A stretch of DNA of 64,000 bases from Paenibacillus sp. (GTDB taxonomy: Bacteria > Bacteroidota > Bacteroidia > Bacteroidales > Muribaculaceae): NCBI GenBank assembly GCA_023663345.1, contig JAMPHR010000002.1, positions 1 to 64,000 on the forward strand. Direction: 5' to 3'. Below, piece by piece: positions 25,270 to 32,959 of this stretch. A program made the position numbers and the translations under genes. The notes under the pieces are model-generated. The model ran no database searches. It had not been told where the DNA came from and saw nothing but the letters and a program-made list of their open reading frames with translations. Within the stretch, counting starts at the first letter, position 1; every line of letters starts with the position of its first letter.

Positions 25270-28200
25270 TTATGCCTCGGGCTCTACACCCCACTGCTGC
25301 TTGGAGAGGCGGAGGTAGTTGTTGTAACGCCACTGGGCATTAGCCTTGGCTGCGGCGAAGAGCTCGGCTGCCTCGGCAGGATACTGCTTCATTACGGAAG
25401 CGTAGCGAACCTCACCCTTGAGGAAGTCCTCGAACTTGTCCCAATCGGGAGTCTTGGAGTCGAGAGTGAAGGGGTTCTTGCCTTCTTCCTCGAGAGCGGG
25501 ATTGTAACGCCAGAGGTGCCAGTAACCGCACTCAACAGCTGCCTTCTGCTCTTCCTGAGCGTGGCCCATGCCTGAGCGGATGCCGTGGTTGATACAGGGA
25601 GCGTAGGCGATGATGATCGAAGGTCCGTCGTAAGCCTCAGCCTCGCGGATGGCCTTGAGGGTCTGGGCATTGTCGGCACCCATAGCGATCTGGGCAACGT
25701 AAACGTAGCCGTAGGTCGAGGCGATGAGGCCAAGGTCCTTCTTGCGCACGCGCTTGCCGGCAGCGGCAAACTTGGCGATAGCGCCGACGGGAGTAGCCTT
25801 GGAAGCCTGGCCACCGGTGTTGGAGTAAACCTCGGTGTCGACTACGAGTACATTAACGTTCTTGCCGGAAGCGAGCACGTGGTCGAGACCACCGAAGCCG
25901 ATGTCGTAAGCGGCACCGTCGCCGGCGATGATCCACTGTGAACGGTTGGCGATGTGCTCCTTGACAGAAAGGAGACCCTTGCTTACCTCGCAACCGCAAG
26001 CCTCGCAGAGGGGAACGATCTTCTCAGCAACTTCCTTGGAAACGGCAACGTCGGAACGGTTGTCGAGCCAGCGCTGAGCAAGCTCCTTCATCTCGGCCGA
26101 GCAGCAGTCGCAGGTGAGAGCCTGCTGCATGTAGGCAGCTACGCGAGCCTGGAGTTTCTCGTGAGCGAGCGACATACCGAGACCGAACTCGGCGAAGTCC
26201 TCGAAGAGTGAGTTGGCCCATGCAACACCCTCGCCCTTGGCGTTCTTGGTGTAGGGGGTAGAGGGAACAGAGCCTGAGTAGATAGAAGAACAGCCGGTAG
26301 CGTTGGCCACAATCTCGTGGTCGCCGAAGAGCTGGGAGATGAGCTTGACATAAGGAGTCTCGCCGCAACCGGAGCAAGCGCCTGAGAACTCGAAGAGCGG
26401 GGTAGCGAACTGAGAGTTCTTGACGGTCGACTTGATGTCAACAAGGTGCTGCTTGGAGGCAACGTTGGCCACGCAGTAATCCCATTCCTTCTGCACGTCG
26501 AGCTGAGTCTCGAGGGGCTTCATGGCGAGAGCCTTCACGCCCTTCTTGCCGGGACATACAGCCACACAGTTGTTACAGCCGAGACAGTCGAGAACGTCGA
26601 CGCTCTGCATGAAACGCATACCGGTGAACTGCTTGCCGATAGCGGGGATAGTAGCGTCCTCGCCGAAGGGAGCAGCAGCCATCTCCTGTGCGTCGAGCAC
26701 GAAGGGACGGATAGCGGCGTGGGGGCAGACGTAGGCACAGAAGTTACACTGGATACAGTTCTCCTCCATCCACTCGGGAACGAAGGCTGCTACACCGCGC
26801 TTCTCGTAAGCTGCAGTGCCCTGCTCCCAGGTGCCGTCCTCGCGACCCTTGAAAGCGGAAACCTTGAGGAGGTCGCCGTCCTGGGCGTTGATGGGACGAA
26901 CCACATCGTTGATGAAGGCGGGATCGTTGTTGGCAGCGGGTGCTTCGGGCTCGAGGTTGCTCCAGGCCTTGTCGACGGGGAGTTCCTTGTACTCGCCACC
27001 GCGGTCAACGGCTGCGTAGTTCTTGTCAACGACATCCTGGCCCTTCTTGCCGTAGCTCTTGACGATGAATTTCTTCATCTGCTCAACAGCGAGGTCAACG
27101 GGGATCACCTCGGTGATGCGGAAGAATGCGCTCTGGAGGATGGTGTTGGTACGGTTGCCGAGACCGATCTCCTGGGCGATCTTGGTAGCGTTGATGTAGA
27201 ATACGCGGATATCGTTGTCAGCGAAATACTTCTTGATCTTGTTGGGGAGATTCTTGGCGAGCTCCTCACCTTCCCAGATGGTGTTGAGAAGGAATGTACC
27301 GCCCTTGCGGAGACCGCGGGTCACGTCGTACATGTGGAGGTAGGCCTGAACGTGGCAAGCGACGAAGTTGGGGGTTGTCACCAGATAGGTGGAACGGATG
27401 GGATCGTCGCCGAAACGGAGGTGAGAGCAGGTGAAACCGCCTGACTTCTTGGAGTCGTAGGCGAAGTAAGCCTGGCAATATTTGTTGGTGTTGTCACCGA
27501 TGATCTTCACGGAGTTCTTGTTGGCACCTACAGTACCGTCGGCACCGAGACCGTAGAACTTGGCCTCGAAAGTGCCCTCGCCACCGAGAGCGATCTCTTC
27601 CTTGGGAGGAAGTGATGTGAAGGTAACGTCGTCGATGATACCTACAGTGAAGTGATCCTTGGGAGTGGGGAGTGCAAGGTTCTCGAACACTGAGATGATC
27701 TGGGCGGGAGTGGTGTCCTTGGAAGCGAGACCGTAGCGTCCACCCACGATGAGGGGAGCGTTCTCCTGGCCATAGAAGCAGTCCTTAACGTCGAGGTAGA
27801 GGGGCTCTCCGTTGGCTCCGGGCTCCTTGGTGCGGTCGAGCACGGCGATGCGCTTTGCAGTCTTGGGGACAGCGGCAAGGAAGTGCTTGGCCGAGAAGGG
27901 GCGATAGAGGTGTACGGCAACGAGACCTACCTTCTCGCCGTTGGCTACGAGGTGGTCGATAGCCTCCTGAGCGGCCTGGGTAACAGAACCCATGGCGATG
28001 ATCACGCGCTCGGCATCGGGTGCGCCGTAGTAGTTGAAGAGGCCATACTCGCGACCGGTGATGCGGGTGATCTCCTTCATGTACTCCTCTACGATCTCGG
28101 GTACGCGGTTGTAGTACTCGTTGCTTGACTCGCGGTGCTGGAAGAATACGTCGCCGTTCTCGGCCATGCCACGAGCCACGGGGTTGCCGGGGTTGAGGGC

Positions 28201-28824
28201 GCGGGCGCGGAAGTCGGCGAGGGCTTCGCGGTCAACGAGGGGAGCGAGGTCGTCCTGGTCCATAGCCTCGATCTTCTGGATCTCGTGAGATGTGCGGAAT
28301 CCGTCGAAGAAGTTGAGGAAGGGGACGCGGCTCTTGATGGTAGAGAGGTGGGCAACACCGGCGAGGTCCATCACTTCCTGTACGGAACCTTCGGCGAGCA
28401 TTGCGAAACCGGTCTGACGGCAGGACATAACGTCCTGGTGGTCACCGAATATCGAGAGTGCATGGCTGGCGAGAGTACGGGCCGATACGTGGAACACGCA
28501 GGGGAGGAGCTCGCCGGCGATCTTGTACATGTTGGGGATCATCAGGAGAAGACCCTGAGAAGCTGTGTAGGTTGTGGTGAGTGCACCGGCCTGGAGAGAA
28601 CCGTGAACGGCACCTGCGGCACCACCCTCGCTCTGCATTTCCTGCACGAGCACGGTTTCGCCGAAGATGTTTTTACGGCCTGCTGCCGCCCATTCGTCGA
28701 CATATTCAGCCATGGTCGACGAGGGTGTGATGGGGTAGATGGCGGCTACTTCCGAGAACATATAGCTCACGTGGGCAGCTGCCTGGTTGCCATCACAAGT
28801 CAAGAATTTTTTTTCTTTGCTCAT
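25270..28824 (-). CDS. nifJ: Pyruvate:ferredoxin (flavodoxin) oxidoreductase
   Basis: 1184 residues, the usual size of single-chain PFOR. It oxidises pyruvate with coenzyme A to acetyl-CoA and CO2 and passes electrons to ferredoxin or flavodoxin, the main route of anaerobic pyruvate breakdown in Bacteroidales. Domains in order: TPP-binding domain I (AAHVSYMFSEVAAIYPITPSS), domain II, the gamma-like domain (GLGADGTVGANKNSVKIIG), two 4Fe-4S clusters (CIQCNFCAYVCPHAAIRP near 690; CLGCNNCVAVCPG near 750), the proximal cluster cysteines (ACSGCGETPYVK near 815), and the TPP site GDGAAYDIGFGGLDHVLASG with EVYSNTGGQASK. A TACCTTTG box at 28941-28948 precedes it, and palindromic sites lie further upstream. 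Confidence 0.97.
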   Translation of the reverse strand: MSKEKKFLTCDGNQAAAHVSYMFSEVAAIYPITPSSTMAEYVDEWAAAGRKNIFGETVLVQEMQSEGGAAGAVHGSLQAGALTTTYTASQGLLLMIPNMYKIAGELLPCVFHVSARTLASHALSIFGDHQDVMSCRQTGFAMLAEGSVQEVMDLAGVAHLSTIKSRVPFLNFFDGFRTSHEIQKIEAMDQDDLAPLVDREALADFRARALNPGNPVARGMAENGDVFFQHRESSNEYYNRVPEIVEEYMKEITRITGREYGLFNYYGAPDAERVIIAMGSVTQAAQEAIDHLVANGEKVGLVAVHLYRPFSAKHFLAAVPKTAKRIAVLDRTKEPGANGEPLYLDVKDCFYGQENAPLIVGGRYGLASKDTTPAQIISVFENLALPTPKDHFTVGIIDDVTFTSLPPKEEIALGGEGTFEAKFYGLGADGTVGANKNSVKIIGDNTNKYCQAYFAYDSKKSGGFTCSHLRFGDDPIRSTYLVTTPNFVACHVQAYLHMYDVTRGLRKGGTFLLNTIWEGEELAKNLPNKIKKYFADNDIRVFYINATKIAQEIGLGNRTNTILQSAFFRITEVIPVDLAVEQMKKFIVKSYGKKGQDVVDKNYAAVDRGGEYKELPVDKAWSNLEPEAPAANNDPAFINDVVRPINAQDGDLLKVSAFKGREDGTWEQGTAAYEKRGVAAFVPEWMEENCIQCNFCAYVCPHAAIRPFVLDAQEMAAAPFGEDATIPAIGKQFTGMRFMQSVDVLDCLGCNNCVAVCPGKKGVKALAMKPLETQLDVQKEWDYCVANVASKQHLVDIKSTVKNSQFATPLFEFSGACSGCGETPYVKLISQLFGDHEIVANATGCSSIYSGSVPSTPYTKNAKGEGVAWANSLFEDFAEFGLGMSLAHEKLQARVAAYMQQALTCDCCSAEMKELAQRWLDNRSDVAVSKEVAEKIVPLCEACGCEVSKGLLSVKEHIANRSQWIIAGDGAAYDIGFGGLDHVLASGKNVNVLVVDTEVYSNTGGQASKATPVGAIAKFAAAGKRVRKKDLGLIASTYGYVYVAQIAMGADNAQTLKAIREAEAYDGPSIIIAYAPCINHGIRSGMGHAQEEQKAAVECGYWHLWRYNPALEEEGKNPFTLDSKTPDWDKFEDFLKGEVRYASVMKQYPAEAAELFAAAKANAQWRYNNYLRLSKQQWGVEPEA

Positions 28825-28940
28825 AGTGATATTTATAGAGATGTATAAATCTTTCAGAAGATTATATTAATAAGGTATTAGATGCACGAGTCGTGTTATG
28901 GAGATTATTCCGTGCACGTACCGGCTGGGAATACCCCGTG

Positions 28941-28948
28941 CAAAGGTA
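28941..28948 (-). promoter_or_regulatory. -7 box of nifJ
   Basis: On the minus strand TACCTTTG, giving a leader of about 110 bases. No clear -33 box is present, which fits activator dependence; the paired palindromes at 29049-29133 lie upstream. Confidence 0.5.
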
Positions 28949-29048
28949 CAAAATTTATTATAATATGGTGATAAGTAAGTCTTAAAAATTACCACCATGT
29001 GTTAAGTTTTTGAGTTTTTGATTTGTGATTAAGGATTGGGGGGCTTCT

Positions 29049-29133
29049 AAAAATCACAGCGCGTTGTGATTTTTGATGATTTAGATGGAAATTGCACCGC
29101 CGATTTGGTCGAAATCACAGTGTATTGTGATTT
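29049..29133. promoter_or_regulatory. Paired TCACA-N6-TGTGA palindromes upstream of nifJ
   Basis: Site 1 is AAAAATCACA-N6-TGTGATTTTT (29049-29074, perfect arms). Site 2 is AAATCACA-N6-TGTGATTT (29112-29133, perfect arms). They share the same half-sites with different centres and are 63 bases apart, six helical turns. This looks like two binding sites for one dimeric regulator, or two hairpins. They sit 100-190 bases upstream of the nifJ -7 box. Confidence 0.5.
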
Positions 29134-29253
29134 TGGGTATGTGTTTATGCCTTGTCCGATTTAGGGCTGTCATGGATTTAATGGTTCGTGTTAAGTCAGA
29201 TGTTGTTGATGTCGCGAAGTCAACCGTGCGTGGAGAAAATGGGGGACAATAAG

Positions 29254-29284
29254 TTGATATCTCAATTTTTTTGATGTAGTTTTG
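29254..29284 (+). promoter_or_regulatory. Promoter kept by the deleted KilA-N copy
   Basis: TTG (29254-29256), a 20-base spacer, then TAGTTTTG (29277-29284). It now reads into the 160-residue protein gene at 29354. Confidence 0.65.
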
Positions 29285-29344
29285 CATTTGAAATCAAGGA
29301 CATATCTCTCCAATGGCGAGAATGAACGTAAGTTGTTGAAATAA
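29285..29344 (+). pseudogene. Internally deleted KilA-N gene remnant
   Basis: The leader tttgaaatcaa and the start ATGGC (29313-29317) match the intact KilA-N gene at 22849. The following bases 29318-29344 read Glu-Asn-Glu-Arg-Lys-Leu-Leu-Lys-stop, matching the last eight codons (DNDRKLLK) of the intact gene, with about 770 bases missing between. The start and the tail are now in different frames. No product is expected. Confidence 0.75.
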
Positions 29345-29353
29345 AGTAAAGAT

Positions 29354-29836
29354 ATGAGAGTATATACATATTTTTGGTATGCTGTTTTGCTTATAGGATT
29401 CGTATTGTGCGGGATCGAAACCAATGCGGAGGCGAATGTGGCGCAATGTGAAAACGGCGTGCAACTAAGCGCGGAGGCTGTTAAAAACGATAAGGACGCA
29501 GAGTTGATTAGAAATGTCTATGAAAAGTTTGTGTTTGCAACAGTGACGGAGGGGAATGATAGCCCCGAGGATTATTTCACACCCGGAGCGTTGAAAAAAC
29601 TCCAGGCTGACTATGAATTTGATTGTGAGGATGGGCCGTGTTATGCGTATTATGCGCTGAGAACGTCGGAGCAGGATTCTAAGCCAGGTTCAGAGGATGT
29701 ATCCCGGATTTGCAATATAGATTATGTTGGCGATGGATGGTATATTGTATCATACCTGGATATGGGATGGAGTGGCAAGACTCGGGTTATGATTGTCGAT
29801 GGGAAAATCGATAGGTATGAGCGATTGGAGCAGTAG
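29354..29836 (+). CDS. Small secreted protein of unknown function
   Basis: 160 residues with an N-terminal signal (MRVYTYFWYAVLLIGFVLCG, then ETNAEA), so probably periplasmic; there is a cysteine near the cleavage region but no clean lipobox. The mature part has AELIRNVYEKFVFATVTEG, PEDYFTPGALKKLQADYEFDCEDGPC and a C-terminal WYIVSYLDMGWSGKTRVMIVDGKIDRYERLE, which recalls the DUF3828-like secreted proteins of Bacteroidetes whose last strand ends in a V..GKI pattern. I cannot assign a function. The gene begins ten bases after the KilA-N remnant and seems to use the promoter left by it. Confidence 0.7.
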   Translation: MRVYTYFWYAVLLIGFVLCGIETNAEANVAQCENGVQLSAEAVKNDKDAELIRNVYEKFVFATVTEGNDSPEDYFTPGALKKLQADYEFDCEDGPCYAYYALRTSEQDSKPGSEDVSRICNIDYVGDGWYIVSYLDMGWSGKTRVMIVDGKIDRYERLEQ

Positions 29837-29961
29837 CCTGAGGTAAATAGGTGGAGTAAAGACCTTAAGCCGTTGTGATATTGCGATAAATCAGTTGTCA
29901 GAAATTCAAGACGAGGTGATGTGGGGATTTGTTGTGGTGAGGGGGGTGGTAGATTTTCTAA

Positions 29962-30535
29962 TCACGTATGCGGGTCTATTATAGGACGTCTTCGACGCCC
30001 GTTTGGGTATGCGATTCATTTTCCCCGCGCCTCGCCGGACGGCGCAAATCTGCCCTGACGGGCAGTTTGCTTGTCAGGCTCGTGGCGGGGCTACGATTAC
30101 ATCGCCCCGTTCGGGGCTTAAAGGGATTGAGGTCTGCGGATGGTTTGCTGGCTATAATTATATCGCCCTATTCGGGGTTAAATGGTTACAGAGCCTGCGG
30201 GTGGTTTGATGGTGGGGGCTATGATTGCATTGTCTTGTTCGGGGCTAAATGGGAGCGGAGCCTGTGGGTGGTTGGATGGCGGGGGGTATGATTGCATTGT
30301 CCCGTTCGGAGCTTATATCCGCAATATGACGGCCACGTTTGGACGGATTCGATGGTATAAATTCCGCAGGATCACGGTGTTATAAGCCCCGGAGGGGCGC
30401 GGTAATTATAGCCCCACCACGAGGGGACGCGTAAATCGCCCGGTAGGGCAGAATTACGCGTCGCCGAGGTGTGGGGAATATGGGATGAAATAAAAATAGG
30501 CGTCGAAGACGTCTGTTAATAAACCCGTTACGTCG
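29962..30535. mobile_element. Large inverted-repeat element with internal tandem repeats
   Basis: The left part (29962 to about 30100) is repeated as an imperfect inverted copy at about 30395-30535. The most exact stretch is GACGTCTTCGACGCC (29985-29999) against GGCGTCGAAGACGTC (30499-30513). Shared inner parts include GCCCTGACGGGC-like, GCCACGAG and TAATTATAGCCCC-like stretches. Between the arms lie four degenerate 61-68 base units (30091-30316). There is no open frame of credible protein, so it looks like a non-autonomous element or a folded RNA locus. It fills most of the 711-base gene-free gap. Confidence 0.6.
30091..30316 (+). repeat. Four tandem degenerate repeats of the 'attacatcgcccc' motif
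   Basis: Units begin at 30091, 30152, 30219 and 30287, spaced 61, 67 and 68 bases. Each starts ctatgattacat-like and contains a GCCCCGTTCGGGGC-like palindrome that degrades along the array. The unit also appears at 47-80 and, inverted, at about 30381-30412. Confidence 0.65.
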
Positions 30536-30547
30536 ATTTTTGCACTG

Positions 30548-31090
30548 TTAGAAATTCAGGGCGAAGCTCAGGGCGGGGGTGATGTGGGTATTGGTTGTGA
30601 GGGTGGGGATGGTGATGTGTGAGACACCCATATTCAATGACATCTTTTTTGCTTTGTTCCTGTAGCTGTAGGCTGAAACCAGTATGGGGACACTTGCAAT
30701 GGTCAATGCTCCTCCTCCGATCATCAATGCGGGACCTGCTGCTGAATGTTTCCCTGTGAAGGAACTTTCGAACAAAAAGGTTAGGACTCCACCGACAAAA
30801 GCGGCACTACCGACACCAAAAGAGGTCCAGCCCACTGCACGGAGAGCCTTGTATTTTCCCCATTCCGCGGTCTGTTTGTAATCAAAAGGTTGGGAGGTGA
30901 AGGGGGCGAGGGAGCTTGCATTTGAGCCTGTGGAAGTGTCCGGGAGTGATAATTGACTTTCAGATGCGTCGGAGCGAGATTCAAAATAAGATTCTTCCGA
31001 TATGTCACCAATAGCGGTGACCATGGCTTGGGAATATGCGCTCATAATCGCGGAGAAGATGAGCGCGAGGAGTATAAAATATCGTTTCAT
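30548..31090 (-). CDS. Secreted or membrane protein of unknown function
   Basis: 180 residues with a signal peptide (MKRYFILLALIFSAIMSAYSQ). A serine/aspartate-rich low-complexity stretch (about 30-60) is followed by two hydrophobic segments at about 84-108 (ALRAVGWTSFGVGSAAFVGG) and 118-142 (GPALMIGGGALTIASVPILVSAYSY). The C-terminal strand ends ITPALSFALNF, a terminal phenylalanine that recalls outer-membrane strands. The two glycine-rich hairpin helices resemble small Bacteroidetes proteins sometimes found in surface or secretion contexts. No function can be given. A TATCTTTG box on the minus strand (31116-31123) is close to the ATG at 31090. Confidence 0.65.
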   Translation of the reverse strand: MKRYFILLALIFSAIMSAYSQAMVTAIGDISEESYFESRSDASESQLSLPDTSTGSNASSLAPFTSQPFDYKQTAEWGKYKALRAVGWTSFGVGSAAFVGGVLTFLFESSFTGKHSAAGPALMIGGGALTIASVPILVSAYSYRNKAKKMSLNMGVSHITIPTLTTNTHITPALSFALNF

Positions 31091-31324
31091 TCTTTGTCTA
31101 TTTGATTGGTTAGCACAAAGATACGAAATATACGGCCATCGCCATAACCGGACCGGCGTTTATATCCTTATTTAATAATGATTGTGACTTTTTTGCCAAA
31201 TATATCATGAAAAGAAGGGAGGCCGGGCTGATGGAGAACTTGAGGAATGGGTTCTCGTATCGGTCCGGTCTCCGAGAGAGTGTATGTGAAAAAGAGCAGT
31301 GTCAGAGTGTGGGGGTGACGGGGG

Positions 31325-32623
31325 TCACTTGATGTTTTCGTAGTCCTGGAGGGCTTTTTCGAAGCGGGCGGCTACGTCGGACATCTTATAGAGGCCGTCG
31401 GCGTTGCGGGTGAGGCCCTTGAGGGAGAGGGGATAGATGCAAGGGGGATTGTCGAGCCCGAGGAGCTGCATCTGGCGGAGCTGGTCGACCGACTGGTAGA
31501 CGATGTTGATGTCGGCATACTCCTGGCCGTCGGCACCGAGGAATTTCTCGATTACGATCTTGGAGCCGATGGGGGTCTTTTTCTCAATGGCGTTGGGAAG
31601 CTCGTATTCCTCCACGCCGAGGGCGGTGGCTACGCTGGAGAGATTGCTGTCGTGGCCCACGAGGAAGGTGAACTTACGGTCGGGGGAACGGAGCTCGTCA
31701 TACATATATTGTATGAGCGGGTTGGCCACGTTGGCAGCCACGATGGGGGCGGTGAAGAGCACGTCCTGGTAGGTGTCCTTGATGTGGGCGAGCTTCTCCC
31801 AGTCCTTGCGGGTGAGCTTGTGACCGAAGGCTGCCTTGAGGGTGTCGGGCTCCTCGTAGTACTGGAGGATGAAGGCATCGCTGGCCGAGTTGAGCTCCTT
31901 GAGGGCGGAGCCGGGTTTCATGGCCGGTTCGGCCCATTTCTCGAGCACGATCTCGGTGTTGTAGTTGTCGAGTGCCTTGAGCTTAGGATCGTTGGCCTTG
32001 GCCATGGGTGAATCCTTCACGTCGAGCACCTCGGTCATGAGCGCATAGTCGGGGGCGATGGCCTCGTTGATGCCCACGATACCTTTCTTACCGCCCATGT
32101 CGTTGATCTGCTTCATGGCGATTTCGACAAACTCGGGGCTAACCTTGGTGAGCTGGGGGTTGAAGAGGGGATCCATCTTGCTTGGGGTGTAGCGGTGGTT
32201 GACACGCACGCCTCCAACGGGCATGAAGCCCGAGGTGAAGTACTGGGCAGTGGCGATGCAACGCTGCATGGAGTTGGCTATGACGTTGAGATCGTCGGCG
32301 GTGGGAACATAGTTCTCGGGGAACATGCCGGCATCGACGGCCCACTTGCGGAAGTATTGTCCCATCATGGTCTCGAGGGCTCCGCCTCGCGAAGTGAGTT
32401 CGCTTTTGGCCGCGCTCCAGTCGGTCCACTTGTGGGGAGTCATGCGTCCGAGGTCGCTTTTGCTGTCGGAGAGCGGGGAGCGGATGTTGTGGCGGCTGAG
32501 CACCACGGCTTCCTTAAGCTGATACTTGTCCTTGAATTCCTTGCTGCGCTGGGCCTGTGCGTCGGCGATGGAGGGGATGCCCATGATGGCGAGGGCTATG
32601 AGGCCCGAGAATATACCTTTCAT
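31325..32623 (-). CDS. Histidine acid phosphatase (branch 2; phytase or glucose-1-phosphatase type)
   Basis: 432 residues with a signal peptide (MKGIFSGLIALAIMGIPSIADA), so periplasmic. The catalytic motif RHNIRSPLSD at about 44-53 is the AppA/Agp-like RHGxRxP with Asn in place of Gly. The proton-donor motif GHDSNLSS near 325 provides the HD pair. Other shared parts are SMQRCIATAQYFTSGFMP near 118-135 and PLIQYMYDELRSPDRKF. These enzymes form a phosphohistidine intermediate and release phosphate from phytate or sugar phosphates. The gene is divergent from a phosphate-type porin, with a 336-base gap holding nested palindromes, which fits phosphate scavenging. Confidence 0.9.
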   Translation of the reverse strand: MKGIFSGLIALAIMGIPSIADAQAQRSKEFKDKYQLKEAVVLSRHNIRSPLSDSKSDLGRMTPHKWTDWSAAKSELTSRGGALETMMGQYFRKWAVDAGMFPENYVPTADDLNVIANSMQRCIATAQYFTSGFMPVGGVRVNHRYTPSKMDPLFNPQLTKVSPEFVEIAMKQINDMGGKKGIVGINEAIAPDYALMTEVLDVKDSPMAKANDPKLKALDNYNTEIVLEKWAEPAMKPGSALKELNSASDAFILQYYEEPDTLKAAFGHKLTRKDWEKLAHIKDTYQDVLFTAPIVAANVANPLIQYMYDELRSPDRKFTFLVGHDSNLSSVATALGVEEYELPNAIEKKTPIGSKIVIEKFLGADGQEYADINIVYQSVDQLRQMQLLGLDNPPCIYPLSLKGLTRNADGLYKMSDVAARFEKALQDYENIK

Positions 32624-32734
32624 AATGAGTGGCGGGTGGGTTGTTAGTTTTTTGGTAATAGTGGGGAGGGGAGGTGGTGATGTGACTTGCGTTGCATGTG
32701 GGTTTCTACAACATTAATAACCGTGGGATGTGGC

Positions 32735-32790
32735 GATGGTTCACATATTGAAAAATTTTTTCAATAAATTTTACATAAATTTGAACCATC
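32735..32790. promoter_or_regulatory. Nested palindromes between the divergent phosphatase and porin genes
   Basis: The outer arms GATGGTTCA (32735-32743) and TGAACCATC (32782-32790) are perfect. Inside is another perfect palindrome, ATTGAAAA-ATT-TTTTCAAT (32747-32765). The position, midway in the 336-base gap between divergent genes, suits an operator controlling both. The rest of the gap holds no gene I can support. Confidence 0.5.
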
Positions 32791-32959
32791 GGGATGCTGA
32801 ATGGTTAAAAATATCAAAGTGGCTTACCACGCATGACATCTACACCCCCATGAAAAGGACTTACCTAAACGATATACCATAGATAAGTTCATCGACATCA
32901 TCTTACATTCAACGTTTCTATTCCACCTACTCCCCCCAACCAGTAAAAACACCTGAGTT

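Noticed and set aside
26446-27444. Long plus-strand open frame of 332 codons
   Set aside because: It is antisense to nifJ, which has unmistakable PFOR motifs; the frame has no motif and reflects GC-rich codon use.
30091-30316. CRISPR array
   Set aside because: The four units are degenerate along their whole length with no exact repeat and no unique spacers; no cas genes are nearby.
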